64,000 bases of DNA from Penelope pileata (GCA_013396635.1 WBMW01001651.1:671719-735718), one strand, 5' to 3'. Positions 38,814-52,687 are shown, numbered from the stretch's first letter. The notes: generated by a model not told the origin, from the letters alone. Numbers and translations: made by a program.

Positions 38814-41081
38814 AACATTTGGCAGTATGGCAGATTTCTGTCTTTCAAACTGTTTAAACAATTTTGTTTTAAGCTTTTTACATTAAAGTGAACAAAAGAA
38901 GCTTTTATGATCCTCTTCCACTCAAAGAACATCATTGCACAACGCTGAAGTCATGTTATTTCAGGCGTCATCGTTCCTTTCAGAATACAGATAGAATGCC
39001 CAACAAAATCTCTCCAGAAACCCATAAACGAATTCTTTGGAGAAAGCACTCATAGCTACTCAAGCCCATTTCTCTCAGGGAATTTCATTTTAATTCCCCA
39101 TATGAAGTACAGCCATAATCCAGATGTTCTCAATTCAATTTGCTGCTTATTGGAATTGATTGATTGAGCTTATATATTTAGAGCAAATTCAAATCTCTGA
39201 TGCTCTTCTCAGGCAACAGAAGTGACAGAGTTGTGCAAAGGTAAGTTGACATAAATTAGAGCCACTACTTGTTTCTCTTTGTTTTCTAAAGATTAATTTA
39301 AGAAATCTTGTCATGTAAGTACCTTCTAGCACTGAAATACGGAAAGAGGGTTCACTAATCTAAAATCTAGGGCACTTAAATGGTAAAAATCTAACCTCTG
39401 AGAATTTCAGCTCACAAATCTGCGCTCATTTTCCAGAAACTCATTTTGTCTGTGTTTCATTAAGAGTTCACAAAATTAAAATTAAAATCCTTTCCCAGCA
39501 ATTCGGCTTTCCTGCTTTCTTTGTCAAGCTGCCCAGTAGCAGCTTTTGTCTCGAGGTGCTATCTCACTTGGCACCACAGTGTTTTGGTAGGAGCAGTGGG
39601 AAAATTGCCTTTCAAAAGCTGAAGAACAAAACATTTTTTTTGGTCTTAGTTTAGTAATATTGCCCTCAGAACGCGCAAGCAAAGTTCTCAGCAACAGTAG
39701 TGTACGGTAAGAATCTGCTCCTTTGATCTCCCCCATAGCTAAACCAGTTTTCATAAAATAGAAAATGCTTTTTAAAAGCTTTCTGATATAAAGTTGCTGC
39801 AATTCACCAAGTGCTACTTCATCCTTCCCAGTGGAAAAGTGAAGAATACAGGCTTCCTTATGTCAATGATTACTGAATAGATCTTCTTTCCAGAACAGCG
39901 TATACCGCTCGGAACATAGCAATTACAGAAGGACTGAGGACTGTGCATGTCCTTAAACAGGGAAGTGAACACATCCATGTGGAACAGAAAGCCCACAGAG
40001 AAGGAATGCTGCTTTTTGTAAACAACGACATACAGATCAGTAAGTCTTCCTCCTTTGTCTTCAGGGCCCAAGGGATCAAAGTTATCTGTTACAAGATTAA
40101 TCCAGGCCCTCATGCAGAATGCTGTGAACACTGACAGGAAGGGAATAGTCTCCCAGGATGCTCCACACCAACCCACCATTAATGACACCAGGAAGATTGC
40201 ACTGTTATGGGACACGGGAGCATCTGTGTAGTTGGTGCAGACCTCCTCATGCCCACTATCTGTGCTTTTCCAAGCTGCCCTGCACCCACAGGTACCTCTC
40301 TCAGAGCTCTCTGAGCAGTGGGAGTTGTGAGGAAAAAGCGCAAAGCTTCTCTGAGCGCCAGACTCAGAAAGCAGACTTGGCCAGGACCACAGGGGCAGGG
40401 CGCAGGCACGTGGACTTGCTGTAGGCATCTGCAAGGATAGCTCGAGTGTCGGCTAGCGGAGTGCTACTGGAGAGCATACTGGAGCTGTAACACCATGACA
40501 GTGCTCCACATTTGGATGTGCCAAAGAGGATGGGTTCTGTGTCTCATCTCAGTAGATGACACTGGTAAATGAGACCTAGCTTACTACACCTACTGGATAA
40601 AGCCTTTCTTTTTCACTTGATTTCTGCACAATTTTTATCACATCCTTGAGATTTTATTGATGCCTGTATGCTCTCCTTCAGTAAAAATGAACAATAATAA
40701 CAATACATGGTTCAGTCCAATGGTATACTTTGTTCAATTTTATTTATTTTCCCAGTTGATCAGCTGGCTGTTTAATCAGATGAATCACATACAGCATTCT
40801 ATAAGCCATACCAACTTTATCTGCTCTGGAGCAATATAACGACCCAACAGTTCCTCCTAATGCATCACAACAGGAAGCTGACTAAAAATCGTAGTTCCCT
40901 ACTAAACATAGAGGACAGAGCTAAAGAACTGCATAAAGTTGCAGAATAGGATAATTCACAGGATTCTGTGAGCTGGCGGATTATGTGCCTCCTTTTTAAC
41001 ACGGAAACTAGTGTTGCATTTTGGGCATTCCTTACTGTATCATAGGTTTGGATGAGAAATCAGAACTTTGGCTGGAAATAA

Positions 41082-41137
41082 ATGTTCTTTTTTTAAAAAA
41101 AACATACTTCTTAAAAAAAAAGTGTTCTTTTTTTTTC
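41082..41137. repeat. Alternating T-tract/A-tract cluster
   Basis: Two near-copies of a tGTTCTTTTTTT motif (from about 41083 and 41123) flank an A8 tract and an A9 tract. The result is a nearly self-complementary stretch that could fold back. It is simple sequence, and no element is recognised. Confidence 0.6.
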
Positions 41138-44100
41138 TGTTAATAAACATGATTGGCAAGTAACAACAGTTTTTTTAAATGATTCTTTCTGAAAAAAGCT
41201 TTAGTTTTTGTGAACACTTATTTGTGAATTCAGTATATCCTAGCAGAGATTATTTTTATCACAGTAAATCAAATTTTTATTCTTAAATTTTGAAAATCAC
41301 CAATATTGGCAGATTCTCTAACACATTCATCAAATCTGGAAACCAGACTAGTGAACATCTTTATTCTACCTCCCAAAAATGTTTCTATAGCCCCCAGAAT
41401 CATATTGTAGTGTGAATGTAGAAATTGTTGCAAAGTGGTGTCATTGTGGCTTTAGTGGTTCTGACCAGATCTAAGGATGAAAAGAGATGCAACTTTGTGA
41501 GTCTGGGTCGTCCCTGGTAGTTAAATGATTTCCCAGGCAGAATGTGAATGACTTGTATACTCATCAGGACGCAGTTTGATTAAATTTTTCTTTTCAAATA
41601 AGTCACCCACAGAATTTTTGTACTTTTCCTTGTGGTTTTTCTTGAGAAACAGTCCTGATTTCAAGAGGTTCACCAAGTTCAAGCTTACACACTGTTTGTA
41701 TAGTACTCGTGGCTTAGTATTCCATGTGTTTTAAATAAAGCATCTCAACTACTTGTCTCAACCACGTGCTTTTGCTTCCCAAATTATGTCTTTTTTAAAG
41801 ATAAATCTGTAGTGAGACACTCTAATTACAGTTCTGGAGGATAGTGAGATATGCACACTAATGTTTATGAAATAGCAATTGCAACAGTTTGCATGAATAA
41901 AGCAGCAAGTCATTAAACTTCACACGAAAGAGAATGTTAGCAATAGAAGTTGCATGACTTGACCATGAATATTCATAAAGCTATTAGTGCCTTATTTTTT
42001 GTACTCTTCTATTAATTCCAAACTAAACTATACCACAGGCATACACTTCAGTAATCACTCAAGTATAACTTGGAGGTGTTGGGAGGTTTTAAGCAGCTAA
42101 TATGACCAATGTGTAAAATGTACTTCAAGGACAATGTATTTATTTGGCTGATCAACTGGCAAATAACACCAAAGAGTTCAAACACAGAGACAATCATTTG
42201 CATTGTGTGGCTAAACACAAATAACTGCTTTTACCTTCAGTAGCTTGCACTAAGGATAAATCAGACGTACAGGATTTTTCTTATATGTCTTATATTGTGG
42301 ATGCTAGAACAACTGAGGAAGAAAAGCTTTTCCCTTTCTGTTAAACTCAGAAGTCTTCACTCTCACCCTCCTGTGATCGGTGCATGGTCTTGGATTTCAG
42401 TAGTACCAGTGGCAGGGCAACAAAGAGGTTGGCTGCCAAAGTAGACATATGCACTCAGGCTTAGTTCTTCAGCACCTACCTGGTCTCTCAGGAGGCTGTT
42501 GTCCACTTCTGAGTGCTGGCCAGCTGTCTCCTGAAGAACATTATACCCCTGGAAACCAACGGATTAGCTGTGTGCATCTCCACACTTAAACAGAGCAAAA
42601 CTCTCAGGAAGTGCGAAAGATCACACTCCAAGTCATGGAAACTCGTTCCTCTCTGTTTAGTTAACAAGAAGCAGTCCCACCTAGTGATGCAGAAAGAGCT
42701 GGGATAGGGTAGCTGTGTAGTATGGAAGGACTGAGAGGGACTTGCCCTGGGACAATCTGCTCACAGCAGTGAGCCTGCCCTGGTAAAACCAAAATCCGGT
42801 GTTCTCAATATTTTAAGCACAACTGGAAAACAGGTGGCAAGCATCACATTCACCTTCACCTACTCACAACCTGACGACACGGCTAACAACTAGAAATAGA
42901 GTGATACCTGAAAAAAAATCACAGCAAATAAATGATTCATACCTATAAGGAAATGAATAAATTACATCTGCCTAAAAGTCATGCTAATGAGTGCATTCCC
43001 TTTTTATGCCTACACTGTTGGTTTTTCAGTGAGCATATATATCACATGTTTATCTCACTCTGCAATTCAAGAGTTATATGTTCATCTGCAGTACATAGCC
43101 AAAGGGACATCTGCAGGGAAGACATTGGAAAAATTGCAGATCTGTGAAAAACTATTGTTGAAATCCCACTAATTATTATTGCAAGTATTGATTTATCCTG
43201 CAGAAAAACACTGTTAACAGAAGACAACTCACTTTAGCATACCTTCCTTGCCAAAAATGACAGAAGGAGAAGGGGTACCCAACCACAGAAAATCAATTTA
43301 CGTACTCAACGATTTCTGTTGCGTTTGTTTCATTAGAAGAGAAGAAAAACAGCAAAGAGTCAAAATCATTTTGTCTGAGGCAAATGTGTTTCATTTTTTG
43401 CTCCCAACAAACAGTAGCAAGGGGCAGAGTTTCAAGGCAATGAGTTTTGAGAAGGCAAATAGTTCCAGCTCATTAGTTAAAAAGTAAACAAGGAAAATTA
43501 AATGATGTGTCGAAAATAAAGGCGTAAGTGAAGAGAGCCTTTAATTGAGGGACAAGTTGGAGAAAAGTAATTAAGACACCATTTGGAGGAAAACAGGAGA
43601 GGTGGCAGAAAATAAATCATCCTCCAGGAAAACCTCCCTAGCTCATTAAATATTCCATAGCTCTTTGTTATGAACAGCTCTCCCTCCTCTTCCCAAATTT
43701 TTCTCTGTGTGCTCATGGCACTTCAAGACTACAAGCCTTGGAGCGAGGCACTCCTATTCACAGCCTCACCCGTCAGCTACAGCACAACACCAAGTCTTTA
43801 CCCCCTCCAGACTGCCCAGGTCAGACCCAGTGGGGACAGTGCAATGAAGGGACCATGGCATGGCACTGGGCAGTAATGGGAAGTGGGACCCAGGAGCACG
43901 GGACTGCAAGGGTCTGCCTGGTGCCTCATTTAATGGATGCACTTAGAAGAGTTAGAATTCATCAGTCAGTCCAAGAGCCTTCCTCTGGCAATATCAAGGG
44001 ATGCACTTTGTGTTGGGCACCTCATTTGCTATTAGATTGAAGAATGATTCTTCCCATTTGTCTCTAATGCTGTCTGCTGCCTATGTGCAGAGTCATTTAC

Positions 44101-46584
44101 CAGGTGTTCCAGAAACGCTAACTGTTCTCCACTATTCATCCCACCGTGTTTCATAATTTCACTGACACTTGTAACTGATGGTACTTACCTTGGAATAGAC
44201 TTTGAACAATCCTTTGAATGAAAAATCTTTTTTGTCCCCAATTTTACTCCGCACACAGAATATACTCCATCACTCCCCAAGGTTTCCCTCTCTATGTAAA
44301 AAGCTAGAGAAGTATAAACCAAACAAGACAGAGTTTAGACAGACCCTCAGGCCAAGCAGTAGCTAAAAGAGTGATAAATGATAATTTGTGGTATGGAGCC
44401 ACATAGATCCAAACAGTTGCTTGAAGTTTACTTATGTATTATGTAAGTGTCTACACATCTGAAGACTAGGACAGGGATGCACCACGAGCACAGCTGGATG
44501 CTGTAGCATTCCATCACACAGAGATGTTGGTCCGAGAAAGTCCATTTGTTCCTCATATTTAAAACTATACACTCACTTTTCTACTTTTCCTGTCTCAATC
44601 CTTCTCCTTCCACAGCTAAGTATTAGCCACTTAGAACAATATTCATTTTAGTGTAATGATAGCTACTGTCCCAAAACTGCCTTTTTAAAAACAGAATCTG
44701 CTTTCTATGCCCAAGGAGAACGGTGGGTGGGAGAGCAAATTCTGTTTCATTGTCAGTTTGAAAGCAAAAGGATATAAAAGGATGAACATTAGTATATTCT
44801 GCATCACCAGTTAATTTTGTGCATATTAATATATCAGCACCTTAAAGTGCCTGATAGCTTAAACATCATTAAGTTACTGCAGCATCTGACAATGTACGTC
44901 ACATAGCACAGAGGGTATGTGGGCTGACTTTGCTAGTGTGCACGGCTAGGAGCTAAGCATTGAGGTAAGCAGAAAGGACAAGCTGCCTTGAAATTTTTTT
45001 TCTCTCTGAAAGGAAAGGGGCATCTTTAGTCAATCAGCTGTTTTTTGTCTCTTTGACGGAATGCTCAACCTCTGCTGAGCTCGTGCCAGCACACTTAGCT
45101 CTAATTTGGAAAAGAAATCCTGACCATGGAGGCCACCCTTACAAGGCTGGAACCCTCAGTGCTGAAATACGAGGATTCAGACACTTGAACTGCTGCCAAA
45201 AGGCAACAGCTGCATTACTGCAGCTTTACACATACTGAGAGGCAACCAATATCACTGTAATGATTTTGCATATGCAACTGATAGCTAAAAAACAGCTAAA
45301 ACTGCAAGACTCAACTCCTAGATGTTTGTTCCTCTCGGGGAAAGAGGGATGACATTGCCCAAGTGACCCAACAGTCACAGTACTGCAATGGTACCAAACT
45401 GGCTTTGTAGTCACTGAACAGTGTAAAGAGGAGATATCTCTTCCCATTCCTGAAAGATAAGAATTTAAGAAGGGTGATATCAAGGTGCAAGATTAGGATC
45501 TACTGCTTAGAGTAACAGATTGCACCAGCGTGATGTTTTTCTGCTTGGTTTCTTTTCTGTTCCATGGTTTGTTTTACAGTATGTTGAATTTAGACAACAC
45601 TTTTCTAGGTTTCCATTTGTCCTTCAAAAGATTAAAAGATGGGCACTAAGAACCTTTTAAATAAAATTACAGATTTTCAGGATCTGAAAATTATTTTGAA
45701 ATTACTGAAATTGTCTGATCATGAACAAAGTCTGCCTGTGTGCAGAACAGAGAGGCCAGCCCGCAGCTTTGGATGCAGTATGGAGGCTGTAAGTATACTC
45801 AGTGGGTTGGTCTGAAACAATTAAGAAGGCATCTGCTTATTATTGTGTTGGCCTGCAAGTAAGACAATTGCGAACCACTTTTAAGAGACCAGAAATACAT
45901 ACAGGAAAATATATAGCTGATAACAAAACCCATTGTGTGAATCTTGGCTATCGCGAAACCTGCATCGCAGATCCCCATGGCACTCCTATAGCTCCCTCAC
46001 ACAGGTTGGAAGTGGACCATTTAATTTTTGGAAAACGATAAGACAGTGTCTGGGCAGAGGGGATGAATCTTCCTCTGGAAGTGGCAGGTTCTCCCCACTG
46101 AGTACAGAGGGACTCTGGGAACTAGTTTAGACTGAATGTCCAACTTAAATAAGGATACCTGAGATGACCCCTAGGAGCTCAGTAATGTCTGTATCAAATA
46201 TCAACTAACCACAAGAGTAATTTTTTACTCTATTGTACTAACACTCATCAGTAGCTTCTCTTAAGCATGCCTGAATTCATAAAGAAGACGCTGGTGATTT
46301 CTGGAAAAAGTATTGCTAATGTAGCAGGCTGTGGATACAACATTGCTTCAATTTACTTTGCAAAGAGTCTTTATGCTGCAACTGAAAATCGTTTATTCAA
46401 TACAAGCTGATTTACAAAGCTAAATACAGTGAGAATGGAAGCTATTACCAATAATAACATTAATTCATATCCGATCTTTTATTTTAAGATACTACTTAAC
46501 CTGAAAGGCCATACTGTAAGTGAACCTCTGTATCACGATTTAGAACCATGAACTTATGTAAGTTAAATAAATCACCTACAGAGC

Positions 46585-46735
46585 TGTAAATATTAATGAA
46601 GTATTGGGAAAAGGCACTGGTTCTGAGCTGTGCTACTCGGCTTGCTGCTATCAATATTAATGAGCTCTTATGAACAGCTGTTTTGGTGGTGAGCGGCGTT
46701 ACTAGGTGTAAGCCTATCAATATTTATGATGCGGA
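46585..46735. promoter_or_regulatory. Candidate regulatory block with repeated AT motif
   Basis: CTATCAATATTAATGA (46648-46663) recurs 66 bp on as CTATCAATATTTATGA (46714-46729), one mismatch in 16. A shorter AATATTAATGA lies at 46589-46599. Between them sits CpG-containing sequence (gagcggcgttac) that is rare in the surroundings. The stretch is non-repetitive otherwise and has no coding signal. Spaced homeodomain-type sites are a feature of developmental enhancers; this is inference only. Confidence 0.3.
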
Positions 46736-48457
46736 CAAGGCAATCTATTTGGTTGCGAATTGTGCTCTTGTCTAAGCAAGCAGATATATTCCACCCTTCA
46801 GTGTTTTGATGTGGGTTTAAGCAGCAGCCTCAGCCTCCACTGCTGCTCCAGTGAAAGCAGCACAGTGTTTTGATAATCACATCCATCCAAAGAGCACAAG
46901 GTGGTTCCATTTTGGAGTTTTGGACACAGCCCCATTTTCCATGGTCTGTCTGCATCTCTCTACCAGTGCTGCATTCCAGGGCCTTCAGGGGGGGACATAT
47001 CTGATGAACCTGTGGCAGCCTCAGAAATGCATTTTGTGTAAGCAGTGCAGATGGCAGCACTTACGTTTTTTTCCTGTTACTTCCCACTGCAAAACTTTGT
47101 TTTCAGTTATTCCCAGTTTTCCCAAAGTTTTCTGGTGTCTCTGTCCCCAGCTCGGGTGTCACCTGTTCCATCCCGGTGCTGCAGGGAAAGCGAGGACATG
47201 GAGCTCCCTGCACTCTGAAGGGAGAGTGGCATCCTCTTCTCCCTCATTGATGTCCAAAGCCTGAGATGTGCCTGGCAGCCCTGGTACTGCCCCACCAGAC
47301 CTGTCCTCATAGTGATGTGCGCTTAGTCCCATAAGGCAGCACCGGGTCCTCAGGGTTTTCCTTTTCCCACCCAGGGCCTATCTTTGCTTGTGCTCTGGGT
47401 AAACTGTGATGTTGCATCTGTTAGCACAGTGTTTTTGGGTGGGGAACCTGAAGATATTAAAAATACTGCAGTTATCAGCTGACAATAGGACTGACTAATA
47501 CTCCAAGGCAACTGTGTCAGGAATTTCCTTTAGCTCATGTATTTCTATGATCAGATGAGGCTCAGGGGCTTCCAAATTACCTGGAAGTGGGCAGCAAACG
47601 CTAATTTTCCCACTTATTACAGGGTTGAGCTTTTCTGTTGTTTGTTTTTGGAGGAACAAATTTCTAAGAATGAAGGTCCACCAGGAGAAATCCATTTGGG
47701 GAAGAGAAAGTAATTATGGGAGGAATGATTGTGGGGCAGCAAACATTGAAAGGAGTACTGAGGTTGCAAAAGCTCAAGGGTATTTCAGCCTTTGTCAGAA
47801 ATGAGAAATCTGTTCTTTGAGATTTCATTCCCCTCTTAAGGCCTCATTTGGGAAGCTAGGTCAACACAGTTATTTCTACATCACCAGCAGTGAACATTAG
47901 CTGAAACTAGATTTTTTTATAATTGTTCATGACTTCCTGACATTACTCGTAACTTTACTTCAGAACCAGTATAGCCTTTTCTGTAGCAAGCAATCACAAA
48001 ACTACGCTGTCGATTCTGAAAGTGTCTTTTTCTATGTTCTTCCTTCCCTTTTTAGTTTATGGTAATTTTACAGAGTGTTTCTATTAAAAAGAAGTGGCTT
48101 GGGACAATGACTGTCATCCAAAACTTATAGTACCAATAACATACTTTCTTCAATAGAGAAAAGAGAGTGTGAAAAAAATGCAAGTCAGTCTTTACTGCAT
48201 ATTCTTCCTTCTTTCTTTCAGAGATACAAAGCACGTTGGTAATAGACTCATTAGTTTTCCAGAGCCTGTTAACAAAATCAATGTTTTTTGAGGATTTTTA
48301 TTTGAAATATAAGTACAAAACCATCTAGAGATTTCTGTTTCAGGATCTGGTGGAAGCCAGCCTGTAACAGTATCTTGATGTTGCTTGAGAGGTGCCAGTT
48401 CAGCCAGATTTAACTTTCTGAAAAAGATCTTGGATCCTAGAAGGAGAATTCTCAGGT

Positions 48458-48525
48458 TGCATAATAAATAATAAATAATAATAAATGATGAAAAATAAAT
48501 AATAAACATACAAATAAATAATACA
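48458..48525. repeat. (AATA)n / (TAA)n simple repeat
   Basis: Repeated AATAAATAATAAT-type units, interrupted by GATG and AACATAC, directly precede the CR1 copy that starts near 48552. Confidence 0.8.
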
Positions 48526-48551
48526 CCAGGGTTTCTAAACCAGAAAAGGTT

Positions 48552-48908
48552 TGTTGGTAGCAGATCCAGAGGAGGGTCACAAAAATGATGAGAGGGCTGG
48601 AGCACCTCTCCTTTGAAGAAAGGTTGAGGGAGCTGAGCCTGAGTCAAGGGAGAATAGTTTTAAACCAAAAAAGGGGAGATTTAGATTAGATGTTAGGGGA
48701 AGTGTTTTACTCAGAGAGTGGCAAGGTGCTGGAACAGGTTACACAGAGAAGTTGTGTGCCCCCTTCCTGGAGGTGTTCAAGGCCAGGCTGGATGGGGCCC
48801 TGGGCAGCCTGATCTGATACCTGATTTAGTGTTTGGCAACCCTGCCCATTGCAGGGGGGGAACTAGGTGATCTTTAAGTTCCCTTCCAAGCCAATCTATT
48901 CTATGATT
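48552..48908 (+). mobile_element. CR1 LINE 3' fragment with internal deletion
   Basis: The consensus order on plus is clear. It runs 'ggagggtcacaaaaatgatg', 'gagctgagcctg', 'tttagattagatgttagggg', 'ctggaacaggttacacagag', 'ttcaaggccaggctggatgg', 'gcaaccctgcccattgcagg', and ends in 'ttctatgattcc'. Between 'gagctgagcctg' and 'gagaatagttttaaac' (about 48642-48655) the segment normally found in CR1 is missing, roughly 130-150 bases. The copy is 5' truncated and has no open reverse-transcriptase frame. It is less decayed than the copy at 5.2 kb. Confidence 0.93.
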
Positions 48909-51900
48909 CCTAAAACATAGTGTAATTCTCATTTACTTTTCCATGAAGGCTTTGTTTCTATTGGAACTTCCACTTTATGAGGTTTACCCATTTCAATCAT
49001 TACTAGTCTTATTCTTCTTGTCCTTTTGCTCAGTAACAGTCATCCCCAGACCAGTAAATTTATCCTCACAGTGAGGCCCCACAAACATATCTGCTTGCTC
49101 TCTTCACTACTACTCAACTCTACCTTTCAGAGAAACACCTCACCAAACACGTTGTCCTTCATCATATTTAGAGTTACATTGCCCTGAATAAAACCATGCC
49201 CGGTAGGTATTAAAATACTTTTTACAGCTTAACTTTCAAGAGTTGAAAAATGCTTCTAGATTGTATCTAACCTTTATGTTACCGCCTAATGTGATTCTGA
49301 CTAATAACAGCTCTCTACATATTATGATCATTAATCATTTTTTGCTCACTGCTCATTTCTGTGGAGGTACAATCTTCTGTATAAGGGAAATAAAATACAA
49401 AAAAGGTTGCATTTTTTAGCATCTATTTACCAATAAAAGAGAGGGGTTTTTCTACCTGGCTAGCCCAATTATCCACACAGCAAGTATGCTTAAGAATTTC
49501 CTACCACTAAAGTAATTAGTCTAATTTAATTAGGATGAAACCTGACCTAGGGATGTTCTCGTCATTTTATCTAGATGACTAAAACTTTTTAGGATGGAAA
49601 ATATGAATGAAAAATTACTAATATTTTCATTCTTGTAGGCATAAGCCTTCCAGACTTATAAGCGTGTATGTGCTTATAAATATATACTTAGAAGTGTAAG
49701 TCCTTCAGGCTAGATATAGAAGACCCATCCCCAGTGATTCTCTGGGATCAAAAGCCTACTTGCAGAAGGGAAAGTGAAGAGGCATAAATGCAGTTAATTG
49801 AAAATTAATACACTAATCAGTCTAGTGTGTCCAGCTGCTCTCATATGCACTGTTCATGGTGGCTTATCTTACAAGAGGTACAAATGCTATTTGCTCCCTG
49901 GATGGTGCTTGGACCACAGGCATCCTTCTGAGAAGGCACCAAACCCTGATCAGCTCTCCAAAAAAGTGCAGGGGATGATGTGTCACTTAGAAAGGCAGGA
50001 CAAAGCAAGGGAGTAGTGAGGTACAAAAATGAACGTACTGCCTCCAGTATGTAAGGAAGGGCAGCTACCATCTCTGAGTGATGTCTTTTGTAAAATTATT
50101 GTTTTCAGTGTGAATAAATTAATTTAAAGACATTTGTCTTTTGTAAGTAGCAAAAATTTCAATAAAGATATGCTACTGCAACAAATGCAAATCAAATCTG
50201 AGTAAAATAAACGGAAGGCATATTGTAGAAAACGAAACTCAATACCTAAAACATAGGAGTGGATGCTAAAGAGCATACAAATGGAGAGAAATGGTAGCAG
50301 CAACACTTCTGAACACTTTACCTCCCACCAAACTTCCATCTTACATTTCCTGAGCCAAAGGGGTGTCCTTGCACTTAATAGCCCTCAATGGACTTTTCTC
50401 CTCTCTGAGTGTGGAGCATGGCTGGTTGTGAACCCAAGAAATGTGTTTAGCACCCTGGGGAAGGAGTTCCACAACTCACAGCTGTGCTATGTCCCTCTGT
50501 GCAGACCTTTGTCCTATTGGCTGCCTCACAATGTCCCTGCTTCTTGGACTTGGAGAGCTGGTGAACGAACAGGCAATATCCATCTCTGCACGGCTGATTG
50601 TTACCGCCTCCCCCCAGTTAGCTCATACAGCCTGGGGGATGACCAGAGCCTCTCCTCCCACCCAGCTGGAGTCCCCTGGCCACCACACATCACTGCCAGC
50701 TGCATGGCTTCCAACCAGGTGGCAGAGGCTCTGTGTTCATTTATGTTGTGCATAAAAATAAGGGAGAATCTGGGATCCAAAGACAAAATATGGACAGCTT
50801 CAAGTAGACAAGCTGGTCACTGAGCAGCTAGATACAAGAACTTTGCTTCTTTAGGATCTTGCTGTTTTAGTTTTCCACAGCCTTACTCTGTGGCCTTTTC
50901 TCCAATGGAGAGCAGTACTTTCAGTCTCTTTGTTTTAAAAACTGTTTTCCCAAAATTTGAGGAAAATCTTTTAGAGGTTGTTACATTTCTCAGTCTTGGT
51001 TGGAACTGTGACTATCATGTTGAAAAATGTTTACAGCAGGCTGGAGGACTGACAAAGAAACACACAGACATCATGGTGATACAAGCCTTATTTTCCAGGA
51101 AGCCAAGCTAAAACCTGTGTTGGGCTCATCAATTATTACTCATTCCAAATCATATTTTTCATATGATCTCTTCTATGAGCAGAAAGGAGTATTAGGGGTG
51201 TAAATCCTTCATTCACTGACAAGATAACAGACCTGCTAACATAAAAGCAATTTTATTTTACATATGAAAAGAAAGCCTTTTAACCAATTTAATAAGAAAG
51301 CATTTATCTTCTTTTTTTTCTATTGTTTTAGTGATTCAAAGCCGAGAAATCATGAATTAATTAGAGAACAAGTTGGTCAGTAAATTAATTTTCCTGCATA
51401 TTTATATCAAAATATCAGTGCTGATCCAAAGAAAATGAAATTCTACAGATAAAAAATTAATATGGATGGGATAATTTCATCAAACGAAAAGACTGATTAT
51501 TTGGCAGTAACAGAGGTAGAGGAAGGGGGACAAAACACCTGCCTGACCCCAAATTTAAATCCTCCTGATGAAACTGAGTCCATCTTCCATAAAGCAACCT
51601 TACACTGCTATTGCCTGTGGCAGTCTTGAAAAGCTTATTTCAGTGTGATGTTTTGCTACCTTTGCTCTGAAATGTTCAGCAGTGACTGCAGTTATTTGAG
51701 ACACAGTGATGACACTGACATCTTCGAAACCGTGCTTGGCTCATCACTGAGGGGAAGAAGCTGCAACATGTTTTAGGAATAGCAAATGCAGCTTTGAAGA
51801 TCAGTTAACTTTCTTCACCAAGACAGATTGTTTAAGTAAAAAAAAACCTTGAACATATTCTGTGTTTCTATTGCATTGCTTTATAATGTCCTACCACAGA

Positions 51901-52687
51901 AAATAAAGCAATGTGCAGTTATCTAACATGGCAAACAGCATAAGATTTCAATAGTTGTTTTTTTGTTGTTGTTGTTTGTTTTTTACATCTTTTAGATACT
52001 CTCTACTCAAATAAAATCTTCCTAATGAGAATATCCACCAGATCCTGCTTGGATAAATGATCACTAGGATGGCCCATGCCACCGCCTCAGAGAAATATGA
52101 AAACATCCCTAGTGAGACTGCTACAGGTAAGGTTAATTTGCAAGATATGCTCTTGGATTAAAAACAGGGTTTCTGACACAATAATGTAAAATATGAATGT
52201 ATGGCAAAGCACTAGTTTCTACCAAAACCAAATGGAATATCAGAACTAACTCTCCTTACTCTGATATAAATACAGTTCAGAGCTTGCTTCTCCTACTGGA
52301 AACCTTAACATCCTATTTTGCAAGCCAAAGGGTAAATTGGCCAGGCACCAGAGCATTCAGTAAAAATAGGAATTGTGATTTTCCTCTTTCAAAAACTGAA
52401 GGTGCAGTCACTGTCTGGTGTTTGAATGCCATAGGTAATATGATCTTGATTAAGGTTCTTAGAGGATGCCCAGAGCACTGTTCAATATAAAGTCCTGAAC
52501 CTGCACGAAAAAATATATTATTTTGTTGTATCAAAAGATATTGAAATCAGCTCAGTTAAGAAAGTAAAAAGAATAATTTATCCCTTGGGACAGGATTCCG
52601 TTGGTGCCACTATATCTGTATAATATTTAGTTATGGTAAATGCCTTCTCCTATGCAATATTACTGAATTTAGGATGAAGACAGATTA
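48909..52687. other. Unique DNA, no gene recognised
   Basis: Frame 50263-50823 on plus (186 codons) and its overlapping shadow 50441-50755 fall in a GC-richer patch and show no family motif. A T/TTG-rich run lies at 51958-51984. No RNA gene or mobile element is visible. Confidence 0.55.
51958..51984. repeat. T-rich (TTG)n microsatellite
   Basis: A T7 run, then four TTG-like units, then a T6 run. No function is evident. Confidence 0.75.

Larger units (their letters stand above)
37861..48457. other. Unique DNA, no gene recognised
   Basis: The longest frame is 39814-40434 on minus (206 codons). It is compositionally protein-like in its second half but matches no family I know and has no convincing start or splice context. 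Noted structures are the hairpin at 38759-38813, the A/T-tract cluster at 41082-41137 and the repeated-motif block at 46585-46735. Everything else looks like ordinary intergenic or intronic DNA. Confidence 0.55.

Noticed and set aside
41540..41740. About 69-codon minus-strand open stretch reading LNLVNLLKSGLFLKK and onward
   Set aside because: I considered a mariner or retrogene relic, but no transposase motif, start codon or splice signals could be found; chance explains it.
48192..48647. 151-codon minus-strand open frame
   Set aside because: It runs through the AATA repeat and into the start of the CR1 copy; the tyrosine/isoleucine-rich part is simple-repeat translation.
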